Origin: Chara braunii | Taxonomy: Eukaryota; Streptophyta; Charophyceae; Charales; Characeae | Reading direction: 5' to 3' | Assembly (NCBI GenBank): GCA_003427395.1 | Contig: BFEA01000039.1 | Span: 2,435,605-2,482,252, forward strand | Length of the DNA: 46,648 nucleotides | In this document: positions 29,814 through 42,600 of the stretch, piece after piece | How the letters are laid out: every line of letters begins with the position of its first letter | How positions within the stretch are numbered: position 1 is the stretch's first letter | Program-made: the position numbers and the translations under genes | The notes under the pieces: model-generated | Databases searched by the model: none | What the model saw: only the letters and a program-made list of their open reading frames with translations | What the model was told of the DNA's origin: nothing

Positions 29814-30619
29814 GACAACATCGTCAAGGTGTCATACAAAGAGCCCCTGCCCTTTTTTACACTGTGTTAATTCGCATTTAATAACGACTATTCATGTATG
29901 AAGGGCTCAAAACGCCCCGCCGCAACATTTGTCATGTCAACACCTCATATACTGACCATTTAAAGTGTCACATGATGCCCTATAGGGCCATGTACTAAGT
30001 GCTCATTCGCAGTCGAAATAGTTCACTTTTTGACAAAAAATTCATTTTTTACGAAATGTGTATTTGTAATAGGCGACGTATTAGGCGTAGGTATTTCATT
30101 GGTATGAAAGTTGGTTGACTTCCCAAGGTTCGAGATCTGGTGAACTAAGCCCTAGGGGTTTGGTTCTGGTTTGATGAATTGGATAGAGGCAGGAAGGTTG
30201 AATGATAAAAAAATTTTGAGTAGCTGGCTCTACCCTCCTTTTTTTTTTTTTTTTGTTTTTTTTTTTTTTTAGAACTTCAAGTTTCTTTTTGGGAAAACAG
30301 GCTATACGCCGCTGTATACATAGGAGGTGGGAAGTTGGACCCGGTTTCCAGCACAAAGCTCTATCTGGGCAATAGTCCCAGACTGTCCTTCGGGGTTGTA
30401 TGTAAGGATTCCTGGACTCCAGTTTATGATCTTTTAATGAATCAAATATTCTTCCAAAAAAAAAAAAAAAAAATACATATTAGAGGACGAATAAAAGAAG
30501 AAGTAAACAAAGTTACAAAGAAACGAGTGCTCAGGGATTGTCGATCCAGCCCTTGCGTGGACATTGGTCAAGGACTATAGGATAGACGATTCAGCCCCTG
30601 CGTGTTGTTGGGTCCCTAC
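29814..30619. other. AT-rich transition with poly-T and poly-A, possible retroposon tail
   Basis: No gene supported. A poly-T run with single G interruption is at about 30,238-30,270. A segment from about 30,340 to 30,473 ends CTTTTAATGAATCAAATATT and a run of about 17 A, which resembles the 3' end of a LINE or other poly-A retroposon on the plus strand. No target-site duplication was identified. Two imperfect copies of CGATCCAGCCCTTGCGTG lie near 30,541 and 30,587. The satellite begins immediately after. Confidence 0.4.
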
Positions 30620-33600
30620 CAACGTTGGTCCTGGATTTGGTCCAAACAGAACCGGTTCAGGACTTCTTGGAGTACTCGTCTTCGAAGTTGGATATACAGT
30701 ATTTGGTCCAAAAATCGAGAGGATTCAATACTTCTTGGTATTATACTGGTCTTCGATGTTGGTATGTTGGTCCTGGTTTTGGTGTGCTGGTCCTGGATTT
30801 GGTCCAAACAAAACCGGTTCAGGACTTTTAGGAGTACTCATCTTGGAAGTAGGATGTGTTTGTACGGTTGTACCGGATTTTGTCCAAAATCGAGAGGATT
30901 CAGGGTTTTTTGGTATTATACTGATCTTCGACGTTGGTGTGTTGGTCCTGGATTTGGTGTGTTGGTCCTGGATTTGGTCCAAGCAGAACCGGTTCATGGT
31001 GTTTTTGAGTACTCATCTTCGAAGTTGGATGTGCTTGTACGTTTGTAACGGAATTGGTCAAAAAAACGAGAAGATTCAGACCTTTTAGGTATTATACTTG
31101 TCTTCAAAGTTGGTGTGTTGGTCCTCGATTTGGTGTGCTGGTCCGGGATTTGGTCCAAACAGAACCCGTTCAGGGCTTTTTGGAGTACTCATCTGAGAAG
31201 TTGGATGTGCTTGTACGGTTGTACCGCATTTGGTCCAAAAAGCGAGAGGATTCATGACTTTTTGGTGTGCTGGTCCTGGATACGGTCGAAACAGAACCAG
31301 TTCAGGACTTTTTTGAGTACTCATCTTGGAAGTTGGATGTGATTATACGCTTGTAGCGGATTTGGTCCAAGAAGCGAAAGGATTCAGGACTTTTTGGTAC
31401 TATACTGGTCTTCGAAGTTGGTGTGTTGGTCCAAGATTTGGTGTGCTGGTCCTGGATTTGGTCCAAACAGAACCAGTTCAGGGTTTTTTTGAGTACTCAT
31501 CTTGGAAGTTGAATGTGCTTGTACGGTTGTACCAGATTTGGTCCAAAAAGCGAGAGGATTCAATTTTTTTTTGTATTATACCTGTCTTCGAAGTTGGTGT
31601 GTTGGTCTTGGATTTGGTGTGTTGGTCCTGGATTTGGTCCAAACAAAACCAGTTCAGGGTTTTTTTGAATACTCATCTAGGAAGTTGCATGTATTTGTAC
31701 GGTTGTACCAGATTTGATCAAAAAAGCGAGAGGATTCAGGATTTTTTCGTATTATACTGGTCTTCGAAGTTGGTGTGTTGGTCCTAGATTTCGTGTGCTG
31801 GTCCTAGATTTGGTCCAAACAAAACTGGTTCAGGGCTTTTTGGAGTACTCATCTTGGAAGTTGGATGTGTTTGTACGGTTGTACCGTATTTGGTCAAAAA
31901 AGCGAGAGGATTCAACATTTTNNNNNNNNNNNNNNNNNNNNNNNNNNNNNNNNNNNNNNNNNNNNNNNNNNNNNNNNNNNNNNNNNNNNNNNNNNNNNNN
32001 NNNNNNNNNNNNNNNNNNNNNNNNNNNNNNNNNNNNNNNNNGTCTTGATCCTATATTTGGTGTGTTGGTCCTTGATTTGGTCCAAACAAAACCGGTTCAG
32101 GGCTTTTTGGAGTACTCATCTTGGAAGTTGGATGTGCTTGTACGGTTGTACCGGATTTGTTTTAAAAAGCGAGATGATTCATAATTTTTTGATAGTATAC
32201 TAGTCTTCGAAGTGGTGTGTTGGTCCTGGACTTGGTGCGCTGGTCCTTGATTTGGTCCAAACAAAACCGGTTCAGGGCTTTTTGGAGTACTCATACTGGA
32301 AGTTGGATGTGCTTGTACGGTAGAACCGGATTTGTTCTAAAAAGCGAGAGGATTCATAACTTTTTGATATTATACTAGTCTTCGAAGTGGTGTGTTGGTC
32401 CTGGATTTGGTGTGTTGGTCCTGGATTTGGTCCAAACAGAACCGGTTCAGGGTTATTTTAAATACTCATCGTGGAAGTTGGATGTGCTTGTACGTTTGTA
32501 ACGGAATTGGTAAAAAAACGAGAGGATTCAGACCTTTTTGGTATTATTGTTGTCTTCGAAGTTGGTGTGTTGGTCCTCGATTTGGTGTGTATGGTTGTAC
32601 CGGATTTGGTCAAAAAAGCGAGAGGATTAAGATTTTTTTTTGTATTATACCTATCTTCGAAGTTCGTGTGTTGGTTTTGGATTTGGTGTGTTGGTCCTGG
32701 ATTTGGTCCAAATAGAACCAGTTCAAGGTTTTTTTAAGTACTCATTTTGGAAGTTGGATGTGCCTATACGTTGTACCGGATTTGGTCCAAAAAGCGAGAG
32801 GATTCAGGACTTTTTGGTATTATACTTGTCTTCCAAGTTGACGTGTTGGTCCAGGATTTGGAGTGCTGGTCGTGGATTTGGTCCAAATAGAACTGGTTCA
32901 GGGCTATTTCGAGTACTCATCTTGGAAGTTGTATGTTTTTGAACGGTTGTACCGGATTTGATCAAAAAAACGAGAGGATTCAGAATTTTTTGGTATTATA
33001 CTGGTCTTCGAAGTTGGTGTGTCGGTCCTAGATTTGGTATGCTAGTCCTAGATTTGGTCAAAACAAAACCGGTTTAGGGCTTTTTGGAGTACTCATCTTG
33101 GAAGTTGGATGTGTTTGTACGGCTGTACCGGATTTAGTCAAAAAACCGAGAGGATTCATGATTTTTTTGTATTATACTGGTCTTCGAAGTTGGTGTTTTG
33201 ATCCTAGATTTGGTGTGCTGGTCCTTGATTTGGTCCAAACAAAACGAGTTCAGGGTTTTTTGGAGTACTCATCTTGAAAGTTGGTTGTGCTTGTACGGTT
33301 GTATCGGATTTGTTCTAAAAAGCGAGAGAATTCATAAATTATACTAGTCTTCGAAGTGGTGTGTTGGTCCTGGATTTGGTGTGCTGGTCCTGGATTTGCT
33401 CCAAATAGAACCGGGTAAGGGCTTTTAAAAGTAATCATCTTGGAAGTTGGATGTGCTTGTACGGTTGTACCGGATATGTTCCACAAAGCGAGAGGATCCA
33501 TGACTTTTGGGCAGTATACTGGTCTTTGGAGTTGGTGTGTTAGTTATGGATTTGGGGTGTTGGTCCCAGATTTGGTGTGCTGCTCCTAGATTTGGTCCAA

Positions 33601-36600
33601 ACAAAATCGGTTCAGGGCTTTTTGGAATACTCATCTTGGAAGTTGGATGTGCTTATACGGTTGTACCGGATTAAGTCCAAAAAGTGAGAGGATTCAGGAA
33701 TTTCACGTATTATACTCGCCTTCAAAGTTGGTGTGTTGGTCTTGGATTTGGTGTGCTGCTCCTGGATTTGGTGCAAACAGAACCGGTTCAGGGTTTTTTG
33801 CAGTACCCATCTTAGAAGTTGGATATGCTTGTACGATTGTAACAGATTTGGTCAATAAAACGAGAAGATTCAGGCATTTTTGGTATTATACTTGTCTTCG
33901 AAGTTTGTGTGTCGGTCCTCGATTTGGTGTGCTGGTCCTGGATTTGGTCCAAAGAGAACCGGTTCATGGTTTTTTGGAGTACTCATTTTGGAAGTTTGAC
34001 GTGCTTGTACGGTTGTTACGGTACCGGATTTTGTCAAAAAAGCAAGAGTATTCAGGAATTTTTGGTATTTTACTAGACTTCGAAGTTTGTGTGTTGGTCC
34101 TTGATTTGGTGTGCTGGTCCTTGATTTGGTCCAAACAGAACCTCTTCAGGGTTTTTTGGATTACTCGTCTTGGAAGTTGGATGTGCTTGTACGACTGTAC
34201 CGGATTTGGTCCAAAAAGCGAGAGGATTCAGGACTTTTTGGTATTATTCTGGTCTTCGACGTTTGTGTGTTGGTCTTGGATTTGGTGTGCTGGTCTTGGA
34301 TTCGATCGAAACAGAACCAGTTCAGGGCTTTTCTTAGTACTCATCTTCGAAGTTGGATATGATTGTACGGTTGTACCGTATTTGGTCAAAAAAGCGAGAG
34401 GATTAAGGATTTCTTGGTATTATACTGGTCTTCGGAGTTGGTGTCTTGAGCCTAGATTTGGTGTGCTGGTCCTTGACTTAGTCCAAACAAAACCGGTTCA
34501 CGGCTATTTGGAGAACTCATCTTAGAAGTGGGATGTGCTTGTACGGTTGTACCGGATTTGTTCTAAAAAGCGAGAGAATTCATAACTTTTTTATATTATA
34601 CTAGTCTTCGAAGTGGTGTGTTGGTCCTGGATTTGGTGTATTTGTCCTAGATTTGGTCCAAACAGAACCGGTTCAGGGTTTTCTTGAGTACTCATCTTGG
34701 AACTTGGATGTGCTGGTACGTTTGTAACGGAATTGGTCGAAAAAACGAGAGGATTCATACCTTTTTGGTATTATACTTGTCTTCGAAGTTGGTGTGTTGG
34801 TCCTCGATTTGGTGTGTTGGTCCGGGATTTGGTCTAAACAGAACTGGTTCAGGGCTTCTTGGAGTACTCATCTTGGAAGTTGGATGTGCTTGTACGGTTG
34901 TACTGGATTTGGTCCAAAAGGCGACAGGATTCATGACTTTTCGGTATAATTATTCTTGTCTTCGAAGTTGGTCTTGAATTTGGTGTGCTTGTCCTGGATA
35001 CGTTCGAAACAGAACCAGTTCAGGGCTTCTTTGAGTACTCATCTTGGAAGTTGGATGTGATTGTACGCTTGTAGCGGATTTGGTCCAAGAAGTTAAAGGA
35101 TTTAGGACTTTTTGGTATTATACTGGTCTTCGGAGTTGGTGTGTTGGTCCGGGATTTGGTATGCTGGTCTTGGATTTGGTCCAAGCAGAACCAGTTCAGG
35201 GTTTTTTTTAGTACTCATCTTGAAGTTAAATGTGCTTGTACGGTTGTACCGAATTTGGTCAAAAAAGCAAGAGGATTCAGATTTTTTCGGTATTATACCT
35301 GTCTTCGAAGTTGGTGTGTTAGTCTTGGATTTGGTGTGTTGGTCTTGGATTTGGTGTGCTGATCCGGGATTTGGTCCAAACAGAACCAGTTCATGGCTTT
35401 ATTGAGTACTCATTTTAGAAGTTGGATGTGCCTGTACGGTTTTACCGGATTTGGTCCAAAAAGCGGGAGAATTCATGACTTTTTTGTATGAAACTTGTCT
35501 TCGAAGTTGGCGTGTTGGTCTAGGATTTGGAGTGCTGGTCCTGGATTTTGTCCAAATAGAACCGGTTCAGGGCTTTTTGGAGTACTCATCTTGGAAGTTG
35601 CATGTGTTTGTACGGTTGTACCGGATTTGATCAAAAAAGCGAGAGGATTTAGGATTCTTAGGTATTATAATGGTTTTCGAAGTTGGTGTGTTGGTCCTAG
35701 ATTTGGTGTGCTGGTCCTAGATTTGGTCCAAACAGAACCAGTTTAGGGCTTTTTAGAGTACTCATCTTTGGAGTAGGATCAATTTGTACGGTTGTACCGA
35801 ATTTGGTCAAAAAAGCGAGAGGATTCAGTATTTTTCGGTATTATATCGGTCTTCAAAGTTGGTGTCTTGATCCTAGATTTGGTGTGCTGGTCCTTGATTT
35901 GGTCCAAACAAAACCGGTTCAGGGCTTTTTGGAGTTCTCATCCTGAAAGTTGGATGCGCTTGTACGGTTGTACCGGATTTTTTCTAAAAAGCAAGAGAAT
36001 TCATAATTTTTTGATATTATACTAGTCTTTGAAGTTGTGTGTTGGTCCTGGATTTTGTGTGCTGGTCCTGGATTTGGTCCAAACAAAATCGGTTCAGGGT
36101 TTTTTGGAGTACTCATCTTGGAAGTTGGATGTGCTTATACGGTTGTACCGGATCTGGTCCAAAAAGTGAGAGGATTCAGGACTTTCTGGTATTATATCGG
36201 CCTTCAATGTTGGTGTGTTGGTCTTGGATTTGGTGTGATGGTCTTGGATTTGGTGCAAACAAAACCGGTTGAGGGTTTTTTGGAGTACTTATCTTGGAAT
36301 TTGGATGTGCTTGTACGTTTGTAAGATATTTGGTCAATAAAACAAGAGGATTCAGACATTTTTGGTATTATGCTTGTCTTCGAAGTTAGTGTGTCGGTCC
36401 TGGATTTGGTGTGCTGGTCCTGGATTTTGTCCAAAGAGAACCGGTTCATGGCTTTTTTGAGTACTCGTTTTGGAAGTTGGATGTGCTTGTACGGTTGTCA
36501 TGGTATCGGATTTGGTTTAAAAAGGAAGAGGATTCACGAATTTTTGGTATTATACTGGACTTCGAAGTTTGTGTGCTGGTCCTTGATTTGGTGTGTTGGT

Positions 36601-39600
36601 CTTTGATTTGGTCCAAACAGAACCGGTTCATGGCTTTTTGGAGCACTCATCTTGGAAGTTGGATGTGCTTGTACGGTTGTACTGGATTTTTTCTAAACAA
36701 CGAAAGAATTCGTAACTTTTTGATATTATACTAGTCTTCAAAGTGGTGTGTTGGTCCTGGATTTGGTGTGCTGGTCCTCCATTTGGTGCAAACAAAATCG
36801 GTTCAGGGTTTTTTGGAGTACTCATTTTGAAAGTTGGATGTGCTTATACGGTTGTATCGGATTTGGTCCAAAAAGTGAGAGAATTCAAGACTTTCTTGTA
36901 TTATTATGGCCTTCGAAGTTGGTGTGTTGTTCTTGGATTTGGTGTGCTGGTCCTTGATTTCGTGCAAACAAAACCGGTTCAGGATTTTTTGGAGTACTCA
37001 TCTTGGTAGTTGGATGTGCTTGTACGTTTGTAACAGATTAGGTCAATAAAACGAGAGGATTTAGACATTTTTGGTATTATACTTGTCTTCGAAGTTAGTG
37101 TGTCGGTCCTCGATTTGGTGTGTTGGTCCTGGATTTGGTCCAAACAAAACCGGTTCATGGCTTTTTGTAGTACTCATTTTGGAAGTTGGATGTGCTTGTA
37201 CGGTTGTCACGGTACCGGATTTGNTCAAAAAAGCAAGAGGATTCNGGAATTTTTCGTATTATACTGGACTTCGAAGTTTGTGTGTTGGTCCTTGGTGTGC
37301 TGGTCCTTGATTTGGTCCAAACAGAACNTGTTCAGGGTTTTTTTGAGTACTCGTCTTGGAAGTTGGATGTGCTTGTACGGCTGTACCGAATTTGGTCCAA
37401 AAAGCGAGAGGATTCANGACTTNTTGGTATTATTCTGGTCNTCGACGTTGGTGTGTTGGTCNTNGATTTGGTGTGCTGGTCCTNGATTCGATCGAAACAG
37501 AACCTGTTCAGGGCTTTTTTGAGTACTCATCTTGGAAGTTGGATGTGATTGTTCGGTTGTAGCCAATTTGGTCAAGGAAGCGAGAGGATTCATGACTTTT
37601 TGGTATTATACTNGTCTTCGAAGTTGGTGTGCTGGTCCNGNATTTAGTNCAAATAAAACCCGTTCAGGGCTTTTTAGAGTACTCATCTTNGAAGTTGGAT
37701 TTGCTTAGANGATTGTATCAGATTTTGTCTAAAAAGCGAGAGGATTCATAACTTTTTNATATTATACTAGTCTTCGAAGTTGGTGTGTTGGTCCTGGACT
37801 TGGTGTGCTGCTCTTGGATTTGGTCTAAANAGAACCNGTTCAGNGTTTTTTGGAGTACTCACCTTGGAAGTTNGATGTGCTTGTACGGTTGTACCGGATT
37901 TGTTCCACAAAGCGAGAGGATTCAGGACTTTTGGGTATTATACTAGTCTTCGAAGTTGGTGTGTTGGTCCTTGATTTGGGATGTTGGTCCTGGATTTGGT
38001 GTCCTGGTCCTGGATTTGGTCCAAACAAAATCGGTTCAGGGCTTTTTGGAGTACTGATCTTGGAAGTTGGATGTTTTATACGGTTGTACCAGATTTTGTC
38101 CAAAAAGCGAGAGGATTCAGGACTTTTTGGTATTATACTGGTCTTCGAAGTTGGTGTGTTGGTCCTGGATTTGGTGTGCTGGTCCTGGATTTGGTCCTAA
38201 CAAAACCAGTTCAGGGTCTTCTGGAGTACTCATCTTGTAAGTTGGATAGGCTTGTACGTTTGTAATGGATTTGGTCAAAAAAATTGAAGGATTCAGGCCT
38301 TTTTGGTTTTATACTTGTCTTCGAAGTTAATGTGTTGGTCCTCGATTCGGTGTGCTGGTCCTGCATTTGGTCCAAACACAACCGGCTAAGGGTTTTTTAA
38401 AGTACTCATCTTGAAAATTGGATGTGCTTGTACGGTTGTACCGGATTTGGTCTAAAAAGCAAGAGGATTCAGGATTTTTTGGTACTATACTGGTCTTCAA
38501 AGTTGGAGTGTTCGTCCTTGAATTGGTGTGCTGGCCCTCAATTTGGTTCAAACAGAACCTGTTTAGGGTTCTTTGGAGTACTCGTCTTGGAAGTAGGATG
38601 TGCTTGTACGTCTGTACCGGATTTGGTCCAAAAAGCGAGAGGATTCAGGATTTTTTGGTATTATTCTGGTCTTCGAAGTCGGTGTGTTGGTCTTGGATTG
38701 GGTGTGCTGGTCTTGGATCCGGTCGAAACAGAACCAGTTCAGGATTTTTTTGAGTACTCATCTTGGAAGTTTGATATGATTGTACGGCTGTAGCGGATTT
38801 TGTCCAAGAAGCAAGAGTATTCATAACTTTCTGATATTATACAAGTCTTCGAAGTTTGTGTGTTGGTCCTAGATTTTGTGTGTTGGTCCTGAGTTTGGTC
38901 CAAATAGAACCGGTTCAGTTTTTTTTTTGAGTACTCACCTTGGAAGTTCGATCTGCTTGTACGGTTGTACCGGATTTGTTCCACAAAGCGACAGGATTCA
39001 GGACTTTTTGGTATTATACTGGTCTTCGAAATTTGTGTGTTAGTCGTGGATTTGGGGTGATGGTCCTCAATTTGGTGTGTCGGTCCTTGATTTAGTCCAA
39101 ACAAAATCGGTTCAGGGTTTTTTTTGATACTTATCTTGGAAGTTGGATGTGCTTATACGGTTGTACCGGATTTGGTCTACAAAGGGAGAGGATTCATGAC
39201 GTTTTAATATTATATTGGTCTTCGAAGTTGGTGTGTTGGTCCTGGATTTGGTGTGTTGGTCCAAGATTTGGTCCTAACAAAACCACTTCAAGGTTTTTTG
39301 GAGTACTCATCTTGGAAGTTGGATGTGCTTGTACGTTTGTAACGGATTTGGTCAAAAAAACGAGAGGATTCAATCCTTTTTGGTATTATACTTGTCTTCG
39401 AAGTTNGTGTGTTGGTCCTCGATTTGGTGTGCTGGTCCTGGATTTGGTCCAAACAGAACCGGTTCAGGGTCTTTTANAGTACTCATCTTGAAAGTTTAAT
39501 GTGCTTGCACGGTTGTGTCGGATTTGGTCNAAAAAGCAAGAGGATTCATGATTTTTTGGTATTGTACTGGTNTTCGAAGTTATTGTGTTCGTCCTTGATT

Positions 39601-42600
39601 TNGTGTGTTGGTCCTCGATTTGGTCCAAANAGAACCTGTTTAGGGTTCTTTGGAGTACTCGTCTTGGAAGTTGGATGTGTTTTTAGGGTAGTACCGGATT
39701 TGGTTCAAAAAGCGAGAGGATTCATGAGTTTTGGGTATTATTCTGGTCTTCGAAGTTGGTCTGTTAGTCTTGGATTTGGTGTGCTGGTCTTGGATTTGGT
39801 CCAAACAGAACCGGTTCAGGGTTTTTTGGAGTACTCATCTTGGAAGTTGGATGTGCTTGCACGTTTGTAACAGATTTGGTCAAAAAATTGAGAGGATTCA
39901 TGCTTTTTTGGTATTATACTTGTTTTTGAAGTTGGTGTGTTGGTCTTGAGTTTTGGTGTGCTGCTCCTGGATTTGGTCCAAACAGAACCGGTTCAGGGTT
40001 TTTTAGAGTACTAATCTTGAAAGTTGGATGTGCTTGTACGGTTGTACCGGATTTGGTCCAAAAAGCAAGAGGATTCAGGATTTTTTAGTATTATACTGGT
40101 TTTCGAAGTTGGTGTGTTTGTCCTTGATTTGGTGTGTTGGTTCTCGATTTGGTCCAAACACAACCTGTTCAGGGTTTTTTGGAGTACTCGTCTTGGAAAT
40201 TGGATGTGCTTGTACGACCGTACTGGATTTGGTCTAAAAAGAGAGAGGATTCAGGATTATTTGGTATTATTCTACTCTTCGAAGTTGGTGCGTTGGTCTT
40301 GGATTTGGTATGCTGGTCCTAGATTCGGTCGAAACACAACTAGTTCGGGTTTTTTTTAGTTCTTATCTTGGAAGTTGGATATGATTGTACGCTTATAGCG
40401 GATTTGGTCCAAGAAGCGAGAGGATTCAGGACTTTTTGGTATTATACTGGTCTTAGAAAGTGGTGTATTGGTCCAGGATTTGGTGTGCTGGTCCTCGACT
40501 TGGTCCAAAGAGAACCAGTTTAGGGTTTTTGGAGTAACCATCTTGGAAATTGGATGTGCTTGTACGGTTGTACCGGATCTGGTCCAAAAAGCGAGAGGGT
40601 TCAGGTCGTTTTTGTATTATATTTGTTATCGAAATTGGTGTGTTGGTCTTAAATTTGGTTTGCTGGTCCTGGATTTGGTCCAAACAGAACCAGTTTAGGG
40701 TTTTTTTTAGTACTCAGCTCGGAAGTTGGATATGCCTCTACGGTTGTACCGGATTTGGTCCAAAAAGCGAGAGGATACATGACTTTTTGGTATTATACTT
40801 GTCTTCGAAGTTGGTGTGTTGGTCCTGAATTTGTTGTGCTGGTCCTTGATTTGGTCCAAACTGAACCAGTTCAGGGTTTTTCGGAGTACTCATCTTGGAG
40901 GTTGGATATGTTTGTACGGCTGTAACGGATTTGGTCAAAAACGCGAGAGGATTCAGGATTTTTGGGTATTATACTGGTCTTCGAAGTTGGTGTGTTGGTC
41001 TTAGATTTGGTGTGCTGGTCTTGGGTTTGGTCTGAACAAAACCGGTTAAGGGCTTTTTGGAGTAGTCATCTTGAAAGTTGGATGTGTTTATACGGTTGTA
41101 CCCGATTCGGTCTAAAAAGCGAGAGGATTCATAACTTTTTGATATTATACTAGTTTCCGAAGTTGGTGTGTTGGTCTTAGATTTGGTGTGTTGGTCTTAG
41201 ATTTGGTGTGCTGGTCCTGGATTTGGTCCAAATAGAATCGTTTCAGGGTTTTTTGGAGTACTCATTTTAGAAGTTGGATGTGCTTGTACGGTTGTACCTG
41301 TTTTTGTTCTATAAAGCGAAAGGATTAAGGACTTTTGGGTATTATATTCGTTTTCGAAGTTGCTGTGTTGGTCCTGGATTTGGGTGTTGGTCCTGGATTT
41401 GGTGTGCTGGACATGGATTTGGTCCAAACAAAATCGGTTCAGGGCTTTTAGGACTACTCATCTTGGAAGTTTGATGTGATTATACGGTTGTACCGGATTT
41501 GGTCCAAAAAGCGAGAGGATTTAGGACTTTTTTGTATTATACTGGTCTTCGAAGTTGGTGTGTTGGTCCTGGATTTGGTGTGTTGGTCCTGGATTTGGTC
41601 CAAACTGAACCGATTCAGGGTTTTATGGAGTACTCATCTTGCAAGTTGGATGTGCTTGTACGTTTGTAACAGATTTGGTCAAAAAAACGAGAGGATTCAA
41701 GTCTTTTTGGTATTGTACTTGCCTTCGAAGTTGGTGTGTTGGTCCTGGATTTTGTCCAAACAGAACCGGTTTAGGGCATTTTGGAGTACTCATCTTGGAA
41801 GTTGGATGTGCTTGTACGGTTGTATAGGATTTGATTCAAAAAGCAAGAGGATTCAGGACTTTTTGGTATTATACTGGTCTTTGAAGTTTGTGTGTTGGTC
41901 CTTGATTTGGTGTGTTTGTCCTCGATTTGATCAGAGCAGAACATGTTCAGGGTTTTTAAGAGTACTTATCTTGGAAGTTGGATGTGTTTTTACGTCTGTA
42001 TCGGATTTGGTCCAAAAAGCGAGAGGATTCGCGACTTTTTGGTATTATTCTGGTCTTTGAAGTTGGTGTGTTGGTCGTCGATTTGGTGTGCTGATCCTAA
42101 ATTCGGTCGAATCAGAACCAGTTCAGGATATTTTTTACTACTCATCTTGGAAGTTGGATGAGATTGTTTGGTTGTAGCGGATTTGGTCCAAGAAGCGAGA
42201 GGATTCAAGACTTTTTGGTATTATACAGGTCTTCGAAGTTTGTGTGTTGCTCTAGATTGGGTGTGTTGGTCCTGGATTTGGTCCAAATGAAACCTAATCA
42301 GGGCTTTTTTGAGTACTCATCTTGGAAGTTGGATGTGCTTGTTCGGTTGTACCGGATTTGGTCTAAAAAGCGAGAGGATTCATAACTTACGATATTATAC
42401 TAGTCTTCGAAGTTGATGTGTTGGTCGTGGATTTGGTGTGCTGGTCCTGAGTTTGGTCCAAATAGAACAGGTTTAGGGCTTTTTTGAGTACTCACCTTGG
42501 AAGTTGGATGTGCTTGTACGGTTGTACCGGATTTGTTCCACAAAGCGAGAGGATTCAGGAATTTTGGTGTGTTTGTCCTTGATTTGGTGTGCTGGTCCTC

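Noticed and set aside
33647-34525. 292-codon open frame in the satellite
   Set aside because: Translation of about five tandem monomers that happen to lack stops; the three phases encode one another's repeats.
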